A stretch of 64,000 bases of DNA from an uncultured Clostridia bacterium (GCA_947624445.1 CANQKF010000003.1:62001-126000), one strand, 5' to 3'. Shown: positions 1-9,609, numbered from the stretch's first letter. Made by a program: numbers and translations. The notes: a model not told the origin generated them from the sequence alone.

Positions 1-1847
1 AGGGTGAGGGTCGCCTTGAGGGTGAGCGTGGTCGCCTCGGTGGGAAGTTCGCTGATCGTGACGACGTTGCCCGCAACGGACGCCCACGTGGGTGCATTCT
101 CGATCGCCCAGGAGATCTGCGCTTCATAGAGATCGACTGTGGGGATCGTGACGGAGGAAGCGTTCTTGACTTCGGAGAGCGTGATCGCTTCGACGTTCTC
201 CTTTGCGAGCGCGAGGAGATCGGTTGCGCTTGCCTTGAAGTTGCGGATCTTGAAGAAGCTGTAGGCCTCGTAGTCGCCGATCTTGTAGGTGACTTCGATG
301 TCGTAATTCTTTTCGGTCGCAACGGGATCGACGGTGATCTTGCCGCCGTCGATGGTGACGGTGGGCGCGGCGTCGGCGCCCGCAACGCGGTAGGAGATCG
401 TGACGCCCTGCTCGGAAGTGGGCATCGTGAACTCTCCCTTCGTCGTGAGGAGCGCGCCGAAGTTCTTATCGGATTCGGTCTTGACCTTTGCGACGGCCGC
501 CTTGACGGCTGCGCCGTCGGTATTGGTGCTCTCTGCGGTCGCCTTGGTGATGTCGCTCGCGAGGATGGGCTGGATCTGGAAGGCGTTGTAGTTGCCGAGG
601 AGACCGACGACGTTGATGTATTCGCCCTCGTTCACGGAATCATACCAGGCAACCAGAGCGGCAAGCTCTTCGTCCGTTCTCTGCGCATACTTGGTGATGC
701 GGACCACGATCTCGGTGCCGTTCTTTTCGAGCGTGAAGAGGTTCTGATCGGCGCCGGTGGTCTTTTCGTATGTCTTGGAGTCGCTGTTGTAGTTGCCCTT
801 GTGGAGCACTTTCCAACCGGAGAGGCTGACGAAGGTGGATTCGTGCCAGATCATGGAAGGAACGCCGGAGAGGAGATCGGTATCGAGCGCATAGACCTTT
901 TCTCTCGGGTTGATGGGAGCCGTGTCGTCCACGGTGGCCGTGCCGCCGCCGTTGTTCTCCCAAAGACCGTTATAATTCTTGGTGGTATCGCCCGTGACGG
1001 TGACGTGCGCACCGTCGACGTACTTCGCGATGTCCTCCGTATTGATCTTGACGCGGTAAGCGTAGTAGCCGCTGCAGAAGTCGTCGTCGATCATGTAGAA
1101 GGTCGCGTTGCCGTAGCTTTCGGAAGCCTCGACAAGGTGGGTGATGTAGCCGCTGAAGGTGAGCGGGTAGCTCTCGACCGAATAGTAGCGGTTGATGGTC
1201 TGCCTGTGCTCGAGTGCGGGCGCGACGTTGAAGGAATAGCTCTGCGTAGCGTTCTCGCCATTGTAGGTGAAGGTCGCCTTGATCTTGACGGCCACGAGAT
1301 CCTCGGCGGGCGTGACGATGACTTTGTTGCCTTCGATCTTGATGTATTCGGCATACTCTTCGTCGATGCTCCACGCGATCGTCGCTTTCTTGCCCTGGAA
1401 GGTCGTCTCGGTATCGAGATCGAAGTTCGCCGTCACCGCCGTATTCCTCTGCGCGAACGTATACTTCGCCATGAAGGTGTAGACGTCGAGCTTATTGACG
1501 TTGACTTTGAAATCTTTGAAGTACTCGCCCGAAGAGATCGTGAGCGTGACTTCTGTCACTTCGTCTTGAAGGGTAACGATTGCCTTGTAGTTCTCGCCGT
1601 TGTCCTCGATCGCAATGGCGTCGGTATTGCTCGACTTCCATTGGACGGCCACGGAATCGTTCTTGCCGATCCGCTTGGGCAACGTAAAGTCTGCGTCGAC
1701 AAGCGTTTGCGAGAAAATGTACATGTCGATCGCTTCTTTTGCTCCCGTGCCGCCGCCTTCGCCGCCGCACGCCGCCATGCCGAACACGAGCAGGACCGCG
1801 CACAGGATCGTCGACAGCAAGAGCGCCAATCTGTTTTTGCTTCTCAT
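1..1847 (-). CDS. Secreted lipoprotein with Ig-like/OB-fold-like modules (C-terminus beyond window)
   Basis: The reading frame is open from an ATG at 1847 to the window edge, so the C-terminus is missing. An AAGGAG-type ribosome binding site lies just upstream. The N-terminus is a lipoprotein signal peptide (hydrophobic run, lipobox MAAC, then GGEGGGTG), so the product should be anchored outside the membrane. It continues with beta-rich segments of the kind found in bacterial Ig-like repeats (repeated ITWSI/VTLTI-style strands) and a central part (roughly residues 200-400) that resembles OB-fold domains associated with secreted nucleases. I see no catalytic motif. It is the last visible gene of the ABC importer/thermonuclease operon, 16 bases after the thermonuclease gene. 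A role in binding the same extracellular substrate is an inference. The lipoprotein call is firm; the domain calls are tentative. Confidence 0.8.
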   Translation of the reverse strand, partial: MRSKNRLALLLSTILCAVLLVFGMAACGGEGGGTGAKEAIDMYIFSQTLVDADFTLPKRIGKNDSVAVQWKSSNTDAIAIEDNGENYKAIVTLQDEVTEVTLTISSGEYFKDFKVNVNKLDVYTFMAKYTFAQRNTAVTANFDLDTETTFQGKKATIAWSIDEEYAEYIKIEGNKVIVTPAEDLVAVKIKATFTYNGENATQSYSFNVAPALEHRQTINRYYSVESYPLTFSGYITHLVEASESYGNATFYMIDDDFCSGYYAYRVKINTEDIAKYVDGAHVTVTGDTTKNYNGLWENNGGGTATVDDTAPINPREKVYALDTDLLSGVPSMIWHESTFVSLSGWKVLHKGNYNSDSKTYEKTTGADQNLFTLEKNGTEIVVRITKYAQRTDEELAALVAWYDSVNEGEYINVVGLLGNYNAFQIQPILASDITKATAESTNTDGAAVKAAVAKVKTESDKNFGALLTTKGEFTMPTSEQGVTISYRVAGADAAPTVTIDGGKITVDPVATEKNYDIEVTYKIGDYEAYSFFKIRNFKASATDLLALAKENVEAITLSEVKNASSVTIPTVDLYEAQISWAIENAPTWASVAGNVVTISELPTEATTLTLKATLT

Positions 1848-1863
1848 ACCTTATCTCCTTTTT

Positions 1864-3141
1864 TTATTTGATCTTGATGTTGGAATAGCTCGGGATCGTG
1901 AGCTGATTGGATCTCGCTTCGAACTGGTAGCAGCCCGAAACGGAGAGCGTCGTCCCCTCTTGGATGGTCCCCTCGGCGTAGTCCGCGGGCACCTCGACCG
2001 TGAAGGTGTAGGAAGGCGTCTCCCCGTCGATCTTCGGGGCCGTCCCGATGAACGTGAGTTTCGTGCCTTCGAGCGTCGCGGAAGTCACCGTGACGTCGCC
2101 GTGGAAGTTGGAGGTGAGTTCCTGCGCATAGAGGCTGTTCGAAGAATCGAAGTAGAGATAGTAGGAGACCTGCGATCTCCACGTCTTTTCCTCGTCGCCC
2201 TTGGAATCGGAGTCGCTGAGCGTAACGCCCGTGATCTGCCAATTCCCGTCGTGCTTTTGCAGGGTGCCGACGATGTGATACAGATCGCCGACCCGCATGT
2301 TCGCCGTGGAGGCGACGTGCCCCGCATAGAGCGTGAGGGAATACGGCCGCTTGTTCGTTTCGTCGTACTGCGCGATCGTGAACGTGATCGCCCCATTGCT
2401 TGCGGTGTACATATCCGAAACGTAGGCATAGAGCCGCACTTTGGCATTTTCGCGGAAGTTCGCGGGGTTCTCGTTGATCTCCTTCAGGGAGAGATCGATC
2501 GCCGCCGTGTTGAAGAGCGGGTCGTCGAGCTTGGAGAACAGGCGGAGCTCGATGCTGCGGGCGAACTTCTCCGCCTTCTGGAAGTAGCCGTAGTAGCCGC
2601 TCGTGGCGCTCTCCTTGTTGAAGGAGAAGCCGTTCTCGACGAGCTCGAGGTTGAGCAGTTTGAAGTCGTCCTTCGCCGTTTTATACCAGACGTAGCACAT
2701 GGGGCGGTTGCCCGAGGTATCCCGATCGGGGACGTCGCCCGTCGAAGATTCGAGGACGATCTCCGTCGCTTCGTGCAGGCGCTCGTTGGTGAAATTGCTC
2801 GCCGCCTTGCCCCACTTTTCCCAGCCCGCGGTGCTCTCGGGGGTATCGACGCCCTCATAGCGCACGGCGATGGTGCCGCCTTCCTCGAGCTTGAAGTTGG
2901 TGGTATCGCCGTCGGTCGTGTCGCCGACAAGGGTCGCCTTGCCGATCCCGCCGCCGCCCGCCGTCATCAGCTTCTTGCCCTCGTAGCTCTTGGAGAGCTT
3001 GAGCGTCTTGGTGATCTTATCGTAGTGCTCGGTGTTATCGGCGATCTTGGCGCCGCACGCCCCGAGGAAGCACCCCGCGGCAAGTGCGGCAACCGTCGCA
3101 AAAACCAAAAATAATTTCTTTGCTCTCATGGTGTTCTTCAT
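1864..3141 (-). CDS. Secreted lipoprotein thermonuclease (staphylococcal nuclease-like) with OB-fold tail
   Basis: This 425-residue protein has a lipoprotein signal peptide (lipobox LGAC, Cys about 29). Residues about 70-180 match the staphylococcal nuclease fold: DGDT at 77-80, RYEGVDTPE with Arg94 and Glu102, and GNRPMCYVWY with Arg146. These align with the Arg/Glu/Arg catalytic triad of SNase, so an active Ca-dependent nuclease cutting DNA and RNA is likely. The rest (about 190-425) looks like one or two OB-fold beta-barrels, as in YhcR-type secreted nucleases. The ATG at 3141 overlaps the stop of the binding-protein gene (TAATG), so translation is probably coupled; an alternative ATG lies four codons downstream. 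Placement behind an ABC importer links nucleic-acid cleavage to uptake. Confidence 0.85.
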   Translation of the reverse strand: MKNTMRAKKLFLVFATVAALAAGCFLGACGAKIADNTEHYDKITKTLKLSKSYEGKKLMTAGGGGIGKATLVGDTTDGDTTNFKLEEGGTIAVRYEGVDTPESTAGWEKWGKAASNFTNERLHEATEIVLESSTGDVPDRDTSGNRPMCYVWYKTAKDDFKLLNLELVENGFSFNKESATSGYYGYFQKAEKFARSIELRLFSKLDDPLFNTAAIDLSLKEINENPANFRENAKVRLYAYVSDMYTASNGAITFTIAQYDETNKRPYSLTLYAGHVASTANMRVGDLYHIVGTLQKHDGNWQITGVTLSDSDSKGDEEKTWRSQVSYYLYFDSSNSLYAQELTSNFHGDVTVTSATLEGTKLTFIGTAPKIDGETPSYTFTVEVPADYAEGTIQEGTTLSVSGCYQFEARSNQLTIPSYSNIKIK

Positions 3142-4580
3142 TACTTACCGCCGCAGGCCAAGTAGGCGTCTTTCAGCGCCTTTTCGGGCGGTTTCGTGCC
3201 GAGCATCGCGTATTGGACGACGCTCGTCATCTGCGCACGCGCCGTGGAGGAACCGACGAACGCGGGAGAGGTGAAGAAGCGATTGGTGAGCTGCGTCGCT
3301 GCCTTGGCCGCCTTGGAGACGACAAGCGACTTGGCGGGGAGTTTATCGCCCGTTTCGGGATCCTTGCCTTCGAGGAAGATCGCATAGTCCTCGTCGTCGT
3401 AGACTTCGGTGCGCATCGGGTTGTAGCCGCTCTCTTTCGCGAATTTCGCCTGGAACTTGATGTCGAGGAGTTCTTTCACGAACTGGAAGGTCATGATCTC
3501 TTTTTCGGTGGGATCCGCCACGCTGTTTCCGCCCGAGAGCATCACGAGGGAAGGACCCTGGCTGATGCAGTTTGCATAGACCGTCTCTTTATCGTCCCCG
3601 CGGTAGGAACCGGGGATGGGCGCGACTTCCGTCGTGAAGCCCGTGCCCGCCTGGTTGCTCGCGCCGCCCGAGGAACCGATGCAGAAGATGAGGCCGCCGT
3701 TCTCGGGCCCTTTGATGAAGAGGCCGCTCGTGTAGCTGTTGTATTCCTGCTGCGTGGTGAAGTAGCCTTTCTCGTGATATTCCGCGATCTCGGCGAGCCA
3801 CGCTGCGGCACCATCGTTGTTGAAGAGGTAGTGATTTGCGGGATCGGCGCTCGTATACTCGAAGCCGCGCTGCGCCGCCATGGTGATGAACCAGTTCGCC
3901 TCGCTGTCGTAGCCGAGCGGCGTGCAGGTCTCCCATCCTTTGTGCTGCCGCGCTTCCTCGCACATCTTCCAGAGCTCGTCCCATGTTTCAGGGGGATTGT
4001 CGTAGCCGAGCGCTTTGAGCGCCGTGGGATTATAATAGAGAAGCTCGGTGGACTTGACGAAGGGAAGCGTGATGAGCGCGTCCTTGGTGAGACCCGCTTC
4101 GGCGTAGCCCGTGAAGTTCTCCGCATAGCCCTCCGCAAGGTAGCCGGGGACGAAGTTTTCTACTTCCTCTTCGGTGAAGCCGATGCGACCGACCGTTTTG
4201 TCCGTGCCGCTCGGGGAGTAGCTCTCGGCGTTCGTGAGGTACTTGCTCATGTCCACTACTTTGCCGCTCTCGATGTACTGTGCGACGTGGTCGGCATAGC
4301 AGTAGGCAAGATCGGGCTGGAGATTTCCGGTAAGATCCTTGCGGACCTTATCGAGGACCTCGTCGTAGCCGCCGGGTTGGGAATGCTCCACCTTCCAGCC
4401 GGGGTACTTCGCCTCAAACGCTTCGATCGCCTTTTCCGTCACGGTCGCGAGCGCGTCGCCCTGCGAAGAATAGAACACGATGGTGTGGTCGTAATCCGTT
4501 CCGCCGCCGCACGCCGCAAGCGCAAAGCAACCCGAGAGCGCAAAGCAGCTCGCCAGCGCAATTGTGATAAGCTTCTTCAT
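3141..4580 (-). CDS. ABC importer extracellular solute-binding lipoprotein (CUT1/UgpB type)
   Basis: This 479-residue protein has a lipoprotein signal peptide (lipobox LAAC, Cys24, followed by GGG) and the layout of family 1 extracellular solute-binding proteins: an early strand (TIVFYSSQGD), EAFEAKYPGWKVE after it, and a C-terminal helix-rich part. GGAG precedes the ATG at 4580 by six bases. The family usually binds oligosaccharides or glycerol-3-phosphate. Here the gene sits between two permease genes and a secreted thermonuclease gene, so a nucleic-acid-derived ligand such as a nucleoside or sugar phosphate is possible. The ligand cannot be read from the sequence. Confidence 0.9.
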   Translation of the reverse strand: MKKLITIALASCFALSGCFALAACGGGTDYDHTIVFYSSQGDALATVTEKAIEAFEAKYPGWKVEHSQPGGYDEVLDKVRKDLTGNLQPDLAYCYADHVAQYIESGKVVDMSKYLTNAESYSPSGTDKTVGRIGFTEEEVENFVPGYLAEGYAENFTGYAEAGLTKDALITLPFVKSTELLYYNPTALKALGYDNPPETWDELWKMCEEARQHKGWETCTPLGYDSEANWFITMAAQRGFEYTSADPANHYLFNNDGAAAWLAEIAEYHEKGYFTTQQEYNSYTSGLFIKGPENGGLIFCIGSSGGASNQAGTGFTTEVAPIPGSYRGDDKETVYANCISQGPSLVMLSGGNSVADPTEKEIMTFQFVKELLDIKFQAKFAKESGYNPMRTEVYDDEDYAIFLEGKDPETGDKLPAKSLVVSKAAKAATQLTNRFFTSPAFVGSSTARAQMTSVVQYAMLGTKPPEKALKDAYLACGGK

Positions 4581-4637
4581 GTTTTTCTCCTTTTTTTTAT
4601 TTATCTCAACCGCACGTCTGTGCGGGGAAAACCGATA

Positions 4638-5753
4638 TCAACCCTTCGTGCCGCTCTTGGAGACGCCGCGCATGATGTACTTGCGGCAGAAGATGAACAG
4701 GATAAGGAGGGGCAGGCTGACCATGCAGACCGCCGCCATCTTGAGGGTATCGAGGGTCTCGGAATTGCCGTAGTTGCCGCCGTAGATCGTCCAGTTCTCG
4801 CCCCACGGGCTCGTCGGCTGGAGGCGGTCGACAAAGCCGCCCGTGACCCAGTTGGTGATGAGCTGCCACGACTGCGCGTTGACGAGACGGGGCCAGATGT
4901 AGCTGTTCCACGTGCCGATGAATTTGAGCAGCGTGATCGAGATGAGCGTGGGCGCCGTGAGCGGGATCATGACTTTGATCAGGTACCCCATATCGCTGAG
5001 CCCGTCGACCTTGGCCGCCTGGTAGAGCGAATTGGGGATCTGCATGAAGTTGTTGCGCAGCAAATAGATGTAGTAGACGCTCACGAGAAAGGGCAAAATG
5101 AGCACCGCATAGGAGTTCGTCATGCCCGCCTTCGCGACCGTGATGTAGTTGGTGACGGTGAAGAGTTCGCCGGGGATCATCATCGTCGCGAGCATGACGG
5201 CGAAGAGGAGATTCTTTCCCTTGAAGTCCATGCGCGCGAGGGCGTAGGCCGTGACGACGATGACGACGAGCCCCAAAAACGTCGACAAAAATCCTACGAC
5301 GAGCGTGTTGATAAGGATCTGCCCGAAGGAGGCGCCGCCGCGCGTGCCCGTCACCTGATGGAAGATCATCCAATAGTTCTTCCATTGGAAGGTGTGCGGG
5401 AAGAACGTGGGCACCGATTCACGGAATTCCATCTCCGTCTTGACGGAGGACATGAGCATCCAATAGAAGGGCAGAAACGCGAGCACCGCGCAGACCGTGA
5501 GGAACAGATAGACGAACACATCCTTGACGATGCGCTTCGTCCTTTCGATCTTCTTCGCCTTCTCGGCGTCGAACCCTTCGTCGCCCGCGGAGAGATCCCA
5601 CTTCCCGATCACCGCCGCGGAGACTTCCTTGCCGAAGTGCGCGATCTTGTAGCCCAAAAAGGCGATCCCGCCGATCTCGGCGATGATCAGGAGCACGCAG
5701 AGCGCGGTCAGCCAGCCGACGCCCGTGGAAGTGATCAATAATAAACCGAACAT
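4638..5753 (-). CDS. ABC importer permease (MalG/UgpE type)
   Basis: This 371-residue integral membrane protein has about seven hydrophobic segments. The EAA loop that contacts the ATPase is visible as YQAAKVDGLSDMGYLIKVM, followed by IPLTAPTL. The protein is longer than the usual 270-300 residues because an extra transmembrane segment and a charged linker (about residues 1-80) precede the standard permease core. An AGGAGGGAA ribosome binding site precedes the ATG. It pairs with the permease encoded 16 bases upstream. Confidence 0.93.
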   Translation of the reverse strand: MFGLLLITSTGVGWLTALCVLLIIAEIGGIAFLGYKIAHFGKEVSAAVIGKWDLSAGDEGFDAEKAKKIERTKRIVKDVFVYLFLTVCAVLAFLPFYWMLMSSVKTEMEFRESVPTFFPHTFQWKNYWMIFHQVTGTRGGASFGQILINTLVVGFLSTFLGLVVIVVTAYALARMDFKGKNLLFAVMLATMMIPGELFTVTNYITVAKAGMTNSYAVLILPFLVSVYYIYLLRNNFMQIPNSLYQAAKVDGLSDMGYLIKVMIPLTAPTLISITLLKFIGTWNSYIWPRLVNAQSWQLITNWVTGGFVDRLQPTSPWGENWTIYGGNYGNSETLDTLKMAAVCMVSLPLLILFIFCRKYIMRGVSKSGTKG

Positions 5754-5769
5754 CTTCTTCCCTCCTTCC

Positions 5770-6945
5770 TCAATACGTCGTGCGCTTCTTCGTGAGTTTG
5801 TTGTTGAAGAACGTGATGACCATGATGATCACGAAGAGGATCAGCGATCCCGCATAGGCATACCCCGTCTGTCCGAGCCCGATATAATTATATAGGTACC
5901 CCACCATCGTGCCCATATCGTAGTTCATGCCCATCGTCTCGCCGAAGAGGCCTACGATCGCCGAATATTGCTTCATGCCCCCCATGATGCCCGTGACGAG
6001 CAGGTAACTGATCTGGGGCATGATCATCGGCGCCGTGATGTGCCAGAGGATGGTCCAGCGGCTCGCGCCGTCGACCTTGGCGGCGTCGTAGTACTGCTTG
6101 TTGATGGACTGCATCGCGCTGAACAGGATGAGGATCTTGAAGGGCAGCCCCGACCAGATCTCATAGATGATCGCGACGATGTATTTCGCCCACGGGATGC
6201 GTAAGTCCCCGAGATACCATACGGGCGAGTTGATCCCCACCCAATCGACGGGTTTCATGCCGAACCAGCCGAGCACGATATTGACGATGCCCACCGTCTC
6301 CGTGTTGTTCACCGTGCCGATGATCTTGAAGAAGGTCGCGAACACGGCGCCCATGGCGAGCGCGTTGGTGAGATAGGGCAGGAAGAAGATCGTCTGATAC
6401 GCCTTCTGCACCCGCTTGATCGAATTGAGCGCCACGCTGATGAGAAGCGCCAATAAAGTAGAAAGGGGCACGGAAACAAAAGTCAGAAGCAACGTGTTCA
6501 CTAAACATTGAACAAAGTTGGCTCCGCCCGTTCCCGTGTCGCCCTTCAGCACACGAATGAAATTTTCGAATCCCCATCCCTTGAATTTGCCCGTCATTCC
6601 CAAATACTCCTGCTTGAAGGAGCCGATGAACGCCGCAATGATGGGGTAGAACGTAAAGACTGCCATGAGGATGAGCGCGGGAGCGACGAACAGCCAGCCG
6701 CTCTGCGCCCTGAAACCGCGGCGGAACTTCTCCCCGCGGGAAAGTTGCGGCCCTTCCGCCGCAAGCGCCTTCTTCTCCGCACGCGCTTCTTTGCTGAACC
6801 CGTGGAAGAATTCCTTGACCGCATTGAATTTGCCGGCAAACCAGCCTTTGATGCGGGCGCCGAGGTCGATAAAATACTGCACAAATTTATTGTGCTTCTT
6901 CGGCGGCTGTGCGGGCGTAGAAACGTTGTCCTTCTCTTCCATCAT
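5770..6945 (-). CDS. ABC importer permease (MalF/UgpA type)
   Basis: This 391-residue protein has a cytoplasmic, charged N-terminal region of about 90 residues (rich in Lys and Phe, e.g. KEFFHGFSKEARAEKK) and then six to seven membrane segments. The EAA loop reads YYDAAKVDGASRWTILWHI. It forms a heterodimeric channel with the next permease. Its start overlaps the stop of the ATPase gene by four bases (ATGA), which indicates coupled translation. The long N-terminal extension is unusual for the family. Confidence 0.93.
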   Translation of the reverse strand: MMEEKDNVSTPAQPPKKHNKFVQYFIDLGARIKGWFAGKFNAVKEFFHGFSKEARAEKKALAAEGPQLSRGEKFRRGFRAQSGWLFVAPALILMAVFTFYPIIAAFIGSFKQEYLGMTGKFKGWGFENFIRVLKGDTGTGGANFVQCLVNTLLLTFVSVPLSTLLALLISVALNSIKRVQKAYQTIFFLPYLTNALAMGAVFATFFKIIGTVNNTETVGIVNIVLGWFGMKPVDWVGINSPVWYLGDLRIPWAKYIVAIIYEIWSGLPFKILILFSAMQSINKQYYDAAKVDGASRWTILWHITAPMIMPQISYLLVTGIMGGMKQYSAIVGLFGETMGMNYDMGTMVGYLYNYIGLGQTGYAYAGSLILFVIIMVITFFNNKLTKKRTTY

Positions 6946-8015
6946 CTCAACCTCTCTTCCGTCTCGGCGTCAAACAGGAACAGTTTGTAAGGTTTGATCT
7001 TGAACTTCAGCTCGGCAGCGTCGGGAGGAAGGATGACGTCACTGTCGATAATGCACCGCACCGTCGGCTTTGTGGAGCTCTCGTGCACGGAGACGACGGA
7101 TTTATCCCTGCCCATGACCTCGATGTGGTCCACCTTGAGGGTGAGGACGCCCTCGGGATCGTAGATGAAGCCCTCGGGACGGATGCCGACGAAGATCGCT
7201 CTGTCCTCGAGCGGGGTCTCCGCGATGGCCTCCCCGCCGATATACACTTTGCCGCCCGAGATCTTCCCTTTGAAGATATTGATGGGGGGCGTACCGAGGA
7301 AATTGGCGACGAAGAGGTTGCTCGGGTCGTCGTAGATCTCCTGCGGGGCGCCGATCTGCTGCACGATGCCCAGCTTCATGACGACCATGATGTCGCAAAT
7401 GCTCATCGCCTCTTCCTGGTCGTGGGTAACGAACACCGTGGTGATGCCCGTCGTGCGCTGGATGCGCTTGATCTCCTCGCGCGTCTGCAGGCGCAAACGG
7501 GCGTCGAGGTTGGAGAGCGGCTCATCGAGAAGCAAGACGTTGGGCATCTTCACGAGCGCGCGGGCAATGGCGACGCGCTGCTGTTGGCCGCCCGAGAGCT
7601 CGTTGGGCTTGCGCGACATGAGATCTTCGATCTGCACGAGCCGCGCCGCGTCGAGCGCGCGGGCGTTGCCCTCTTCCCTCTTGATGCGCATGTTGTCGAG
7701 CGGGAAACGGATGTTCTGCTCCACCGTCATGTGCGGATACAGCGCATAGTTCTGAAAGACGAGCCCGACGCCGCGCTTCTCTGCGGCGAGCGTCGTCACG
7801 TCCTGCTCGTCGAAGAGGATCTTTCCCGAGGACGGGCTCTCGAGCCCGCTCAACATGAAGAGCGTGGTCGATTTCCCGCAGCCGCTCGGCCCCAAAAGAC
7901 CGACGAGCTTCCCCGAGGGGATCTCGATGTTCATGTCCTCCACGGCGTGCACCGCTTGTTCGCCCTTGTTGCGGCTCGGGAAGATCTTGGTTAAGTGCTG
8001 AATGGATATTTTCAT
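6942..8015 (-). CDS. ugpC: ABC importer ATPase (MsmX/UgpC/MalK family)
   Basis: This 357-residue ATPase has all the core motifs: Walker A GPSGCGKST (42-50), Q-loop VFQNYALYPHM, signature LSGGQQQR (140-147), Walker B VLLLDEP, switch His198 in VTHDQ, and a C-terminal TOBE-type regulatory domain (about 240-357). It energises the two permeases encoded just downstream. It is the only sugar-type importer ATPase in the window, so it may also serve the LplBC-like permeases at 49,244-51,437, as MsmX does for several importers in Bacillus; that is inference. It overlaps its neighbours on both sides by four bases. Confidence 0.95.
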   Translation of the reverse strand: MKISIQHLTKIFPSRNKGEQAVHAVEDMNIEIPSGKLVGLLGPSGCGKSTTLFMLSGLESPSSGKILFDEQDVTTLAAEKRGVGLVFQNYALYPHMTVEQNIRFPLDNMRIKREEGNARALDAARLVQIEDLMSRKPNELSGGQQQRVAIARALVKMPNVLLLDEPLSNLDARLRLQTREEIKRIQRTTGITTVFVTHDQEEAMSICDIMVVMKLGIVQQIGAPQEIYDDPSNLFVANFLGTPPINIFKGKISGGKVYIGGEAIAETPLEDRAIFVGIRPEGFIYDPEGVLTLKVDHIEVMGRDKSVVSVHESSTKPTVRCIIDSDVILPPDAAELKFKIKPYKLFLFDAETEERLR

Positions 8016-9316
8016 AAGCGTTCGCCCTCGCGCTTTACAATTTTTATGATCGTTTCCATCCGATACCCTTCGACGACCAGGTTCTCGGGCAGATCGACGG
8101 GCGCATATGCCCGATCGATATCGATGAAAGGATTGACGTAGGTGCCTGCCTTCATGCGCAGCGTCGCGGTGTAGTTCTCTTCTTTCAGGAGGACGAATGC
8201 GAATTCCTCGCCCCCGTTCGTATACTTGATCTCCACGCTTCCGCCGAATTCGGGGACCTCCCCGAGGTCGAGCCTAAGCGTGACCATGCTGTAATAATCG
8301 TGCCCGAACACTTCGTCTTTGGGGGGCCCCTTCTTCTCTTTGTGCGGGATCCTGCACACCTTGAAGAGGAACCACTTGAAGAAGCGGATGATGTAGTGCG
8401 TGCCCAGGAGGAAGTCGGCGATGATATAGATCGCAACAAAGTAGAGGAGGACGAAGGGGATCGCCTTGTTGTTCGCGCGGCGGCTCACCTCGCGGGACGC
8501 CTCCCTGTATTCCTCCGCCTCCGCCGTGAGAGAACAATCCTTGCGCTGTCCGAGCGCTTCCTTCACGGAGGCGATGTAATCGTTGCGTTGCCCGTTGAGA
8601 TCCGCGAGCTCCTCTTGGGTGACGCCCTCCGCGGCGCACTGCGCGACCAGCTCGTTGTAGCCCTCGATATCGCCGAAGCAATCGAAGAACGCGCTTTCGA
8701 AGTTTAATGCCGCCGCGGCTTCCGCGGAAAAGACGCGCGCCCCCGTGCGGTCGGCAAAGGAGAGTTTTGTGAAGGCGGAGACGTCGCCCGCGCGGATCTC
8801 CAAGAGGACGAATCCGTTCTCGGTGAAGGTGGAGATCCCGTCCTTCCTGCCGTCCCCGTCCGCGTCGTAATCGAGGAGAGGCAGCCGCACTTCTTCGCCC
8901 TGTTCCGTCGTGACATACAGCGCCGCCGCATTGCTCTCTTTCGAGAACACGTCGTAGCGGTCTCCGACGCCGTAGAGGTACCCCGTATAGCATTTATAGA
9001 GCATGCCGTGGGTGAGCCCCGACGTTTCGCCGTCCTCCGCATCGCTGCGGTCGTAGACCTCCGTCACCGTCTCATAAAGCACCACGCCCCCGCCCGTTTC
9101 GAAGGTCTGCGCGAGCACGGGCTCCCGCAAAAATCCGATGGGCTCGGCGAGCGTGAGCGCCTTCAGAAGTTCGCCCTTTTCGAGGGAACTTGCGACGACT
9201 TCGCCCGAGACGGTAAACGCCGCGAAATACCCCGGAAGGGTCATCGCGAACACGACGCCGATGCCGAACGTGAAGATAAAATAGACGACAGCGGCAAAGA
9301 TCCTGCTCTTCTTCAT
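8012..9316 (-). CDS. Unknown two-pass membrane protein of the ABC operon
   Basis: I do not recognise this 434-residue protein. It has an N-terminal membrane segment (about 8-30), a long probably external domain (about 35-280) and a second membrane segment (about 288-310), then a basic stretch and a cytoplasmic beta-rich tail of about 110 residues. The external part contains DYDADGDGRKDG, which looks like a dockerin/EF-hand-type calcium loop. Its stop overlaps the ATPase start by four bases, and its own start overlaps the stop of the upstream small gene by four bases. Such tight coupling suggests it works with the importer, perhaps as a tethered accessory or sensor. No function can be assigned. 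Confidence 0.8.
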   Translation of the reverse strand: MKKSRIFAAVVYFIFTFGIGVVFAMTLPGYFAAFTVSGEVVASSLEKGELLKALTLAEPIGFLREPVLAQTFETGGGVVLYETVTEVYDRSDAEDGETSGLTHGMLYKCYTGYLYGVGDRYDVFSKESNAAALYVTTEQGEEVRLPLLDYDADGDGRKDGISTFTENGFVLLEIRAGDVSAFTKLSFADRTGARVFSAEAAAALNFESAFFDCFGDIEGYNELVAQCAAEGVTQEELADLNGQRNDYIASVKEALGQRKDCSLTAEAEEYREASREVSRRANNKAIPFVLLYFVAIYIIADFLLGTHYIIRFFKWFLFKVCRIPHKEKKGPPKDEVFGHDYYSMVTLRLDLGEVPEFGGSVEIKYTNGGEEFAFVLLKEENYTATLRMKAGTYVNPFIDIDRAYAPVDLPENLVVEGYRMETIIKIVKREGERL

Positions 9317-9609
9317 TCTTCACCGCGCCCGGAGGGCTTGTCCGCTTCGGGCAATGCGGTCTCTTCGGCGGGCGCCTCGGGCGTCGCGGCGGCCTGCGCC
9401 GTCGCGGTGGACCCGTCGGTCCGCCGTATATTGGATTGGAACGCCGCTTCCCTCTTTTTGAGGTTTTCGCGCTGTTCGCGGTATTGTTTTTTATTCAGGA
9501 CGGGGATCAAAAAATAAACGCCGACGCAGAGCACGGCGAGTACTCCGAGAACGATGAAAAAGATAATGTCCGTTGAACTGAGTGGATTGAGTGCCAAGAA
9601 ATCAAGCAT
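9313..9609 (-). CDS. Small single-pass membrane protein, first gene of the ABC operon
   Basis: This 98-residue protein is chosen to start at the ATG at 9609 because GAGAGGAAG lies just upstream; longer readings lack such a site. It has one clear transmembrane segment (about 14-36), then a charged Lys/Arg/Gln coiled-coil-like stretch (KKQYREQRENLKKREAAF) and an Ala/Thr/Glu-rich, probably disordered tail. It is the first gene after a near-perfect promoter and overlaps the next gene by four bases. I do not recognise a family. Confidence 0.75.
   Translation of the reverse strand: MLDFLALNPLSSTDIIFFIVLGVLAVLCVGVYFLIPVLNKKQYREQRENLKKREAAFQSNIRRTDGSTATAQAAATPEAPAEETALPEADKPSGRGEE

Noticed and set aside
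801-5741. Long plus-strand open frames (for example 1600-3114 and 3084-5741)
   Set aside because: They are shadows of minus-strand genes in GC-rich DNA: compositions rich in Arg, Asp and Val without family motifs, no ribosome binding sites, and they cross several confirmed genes.
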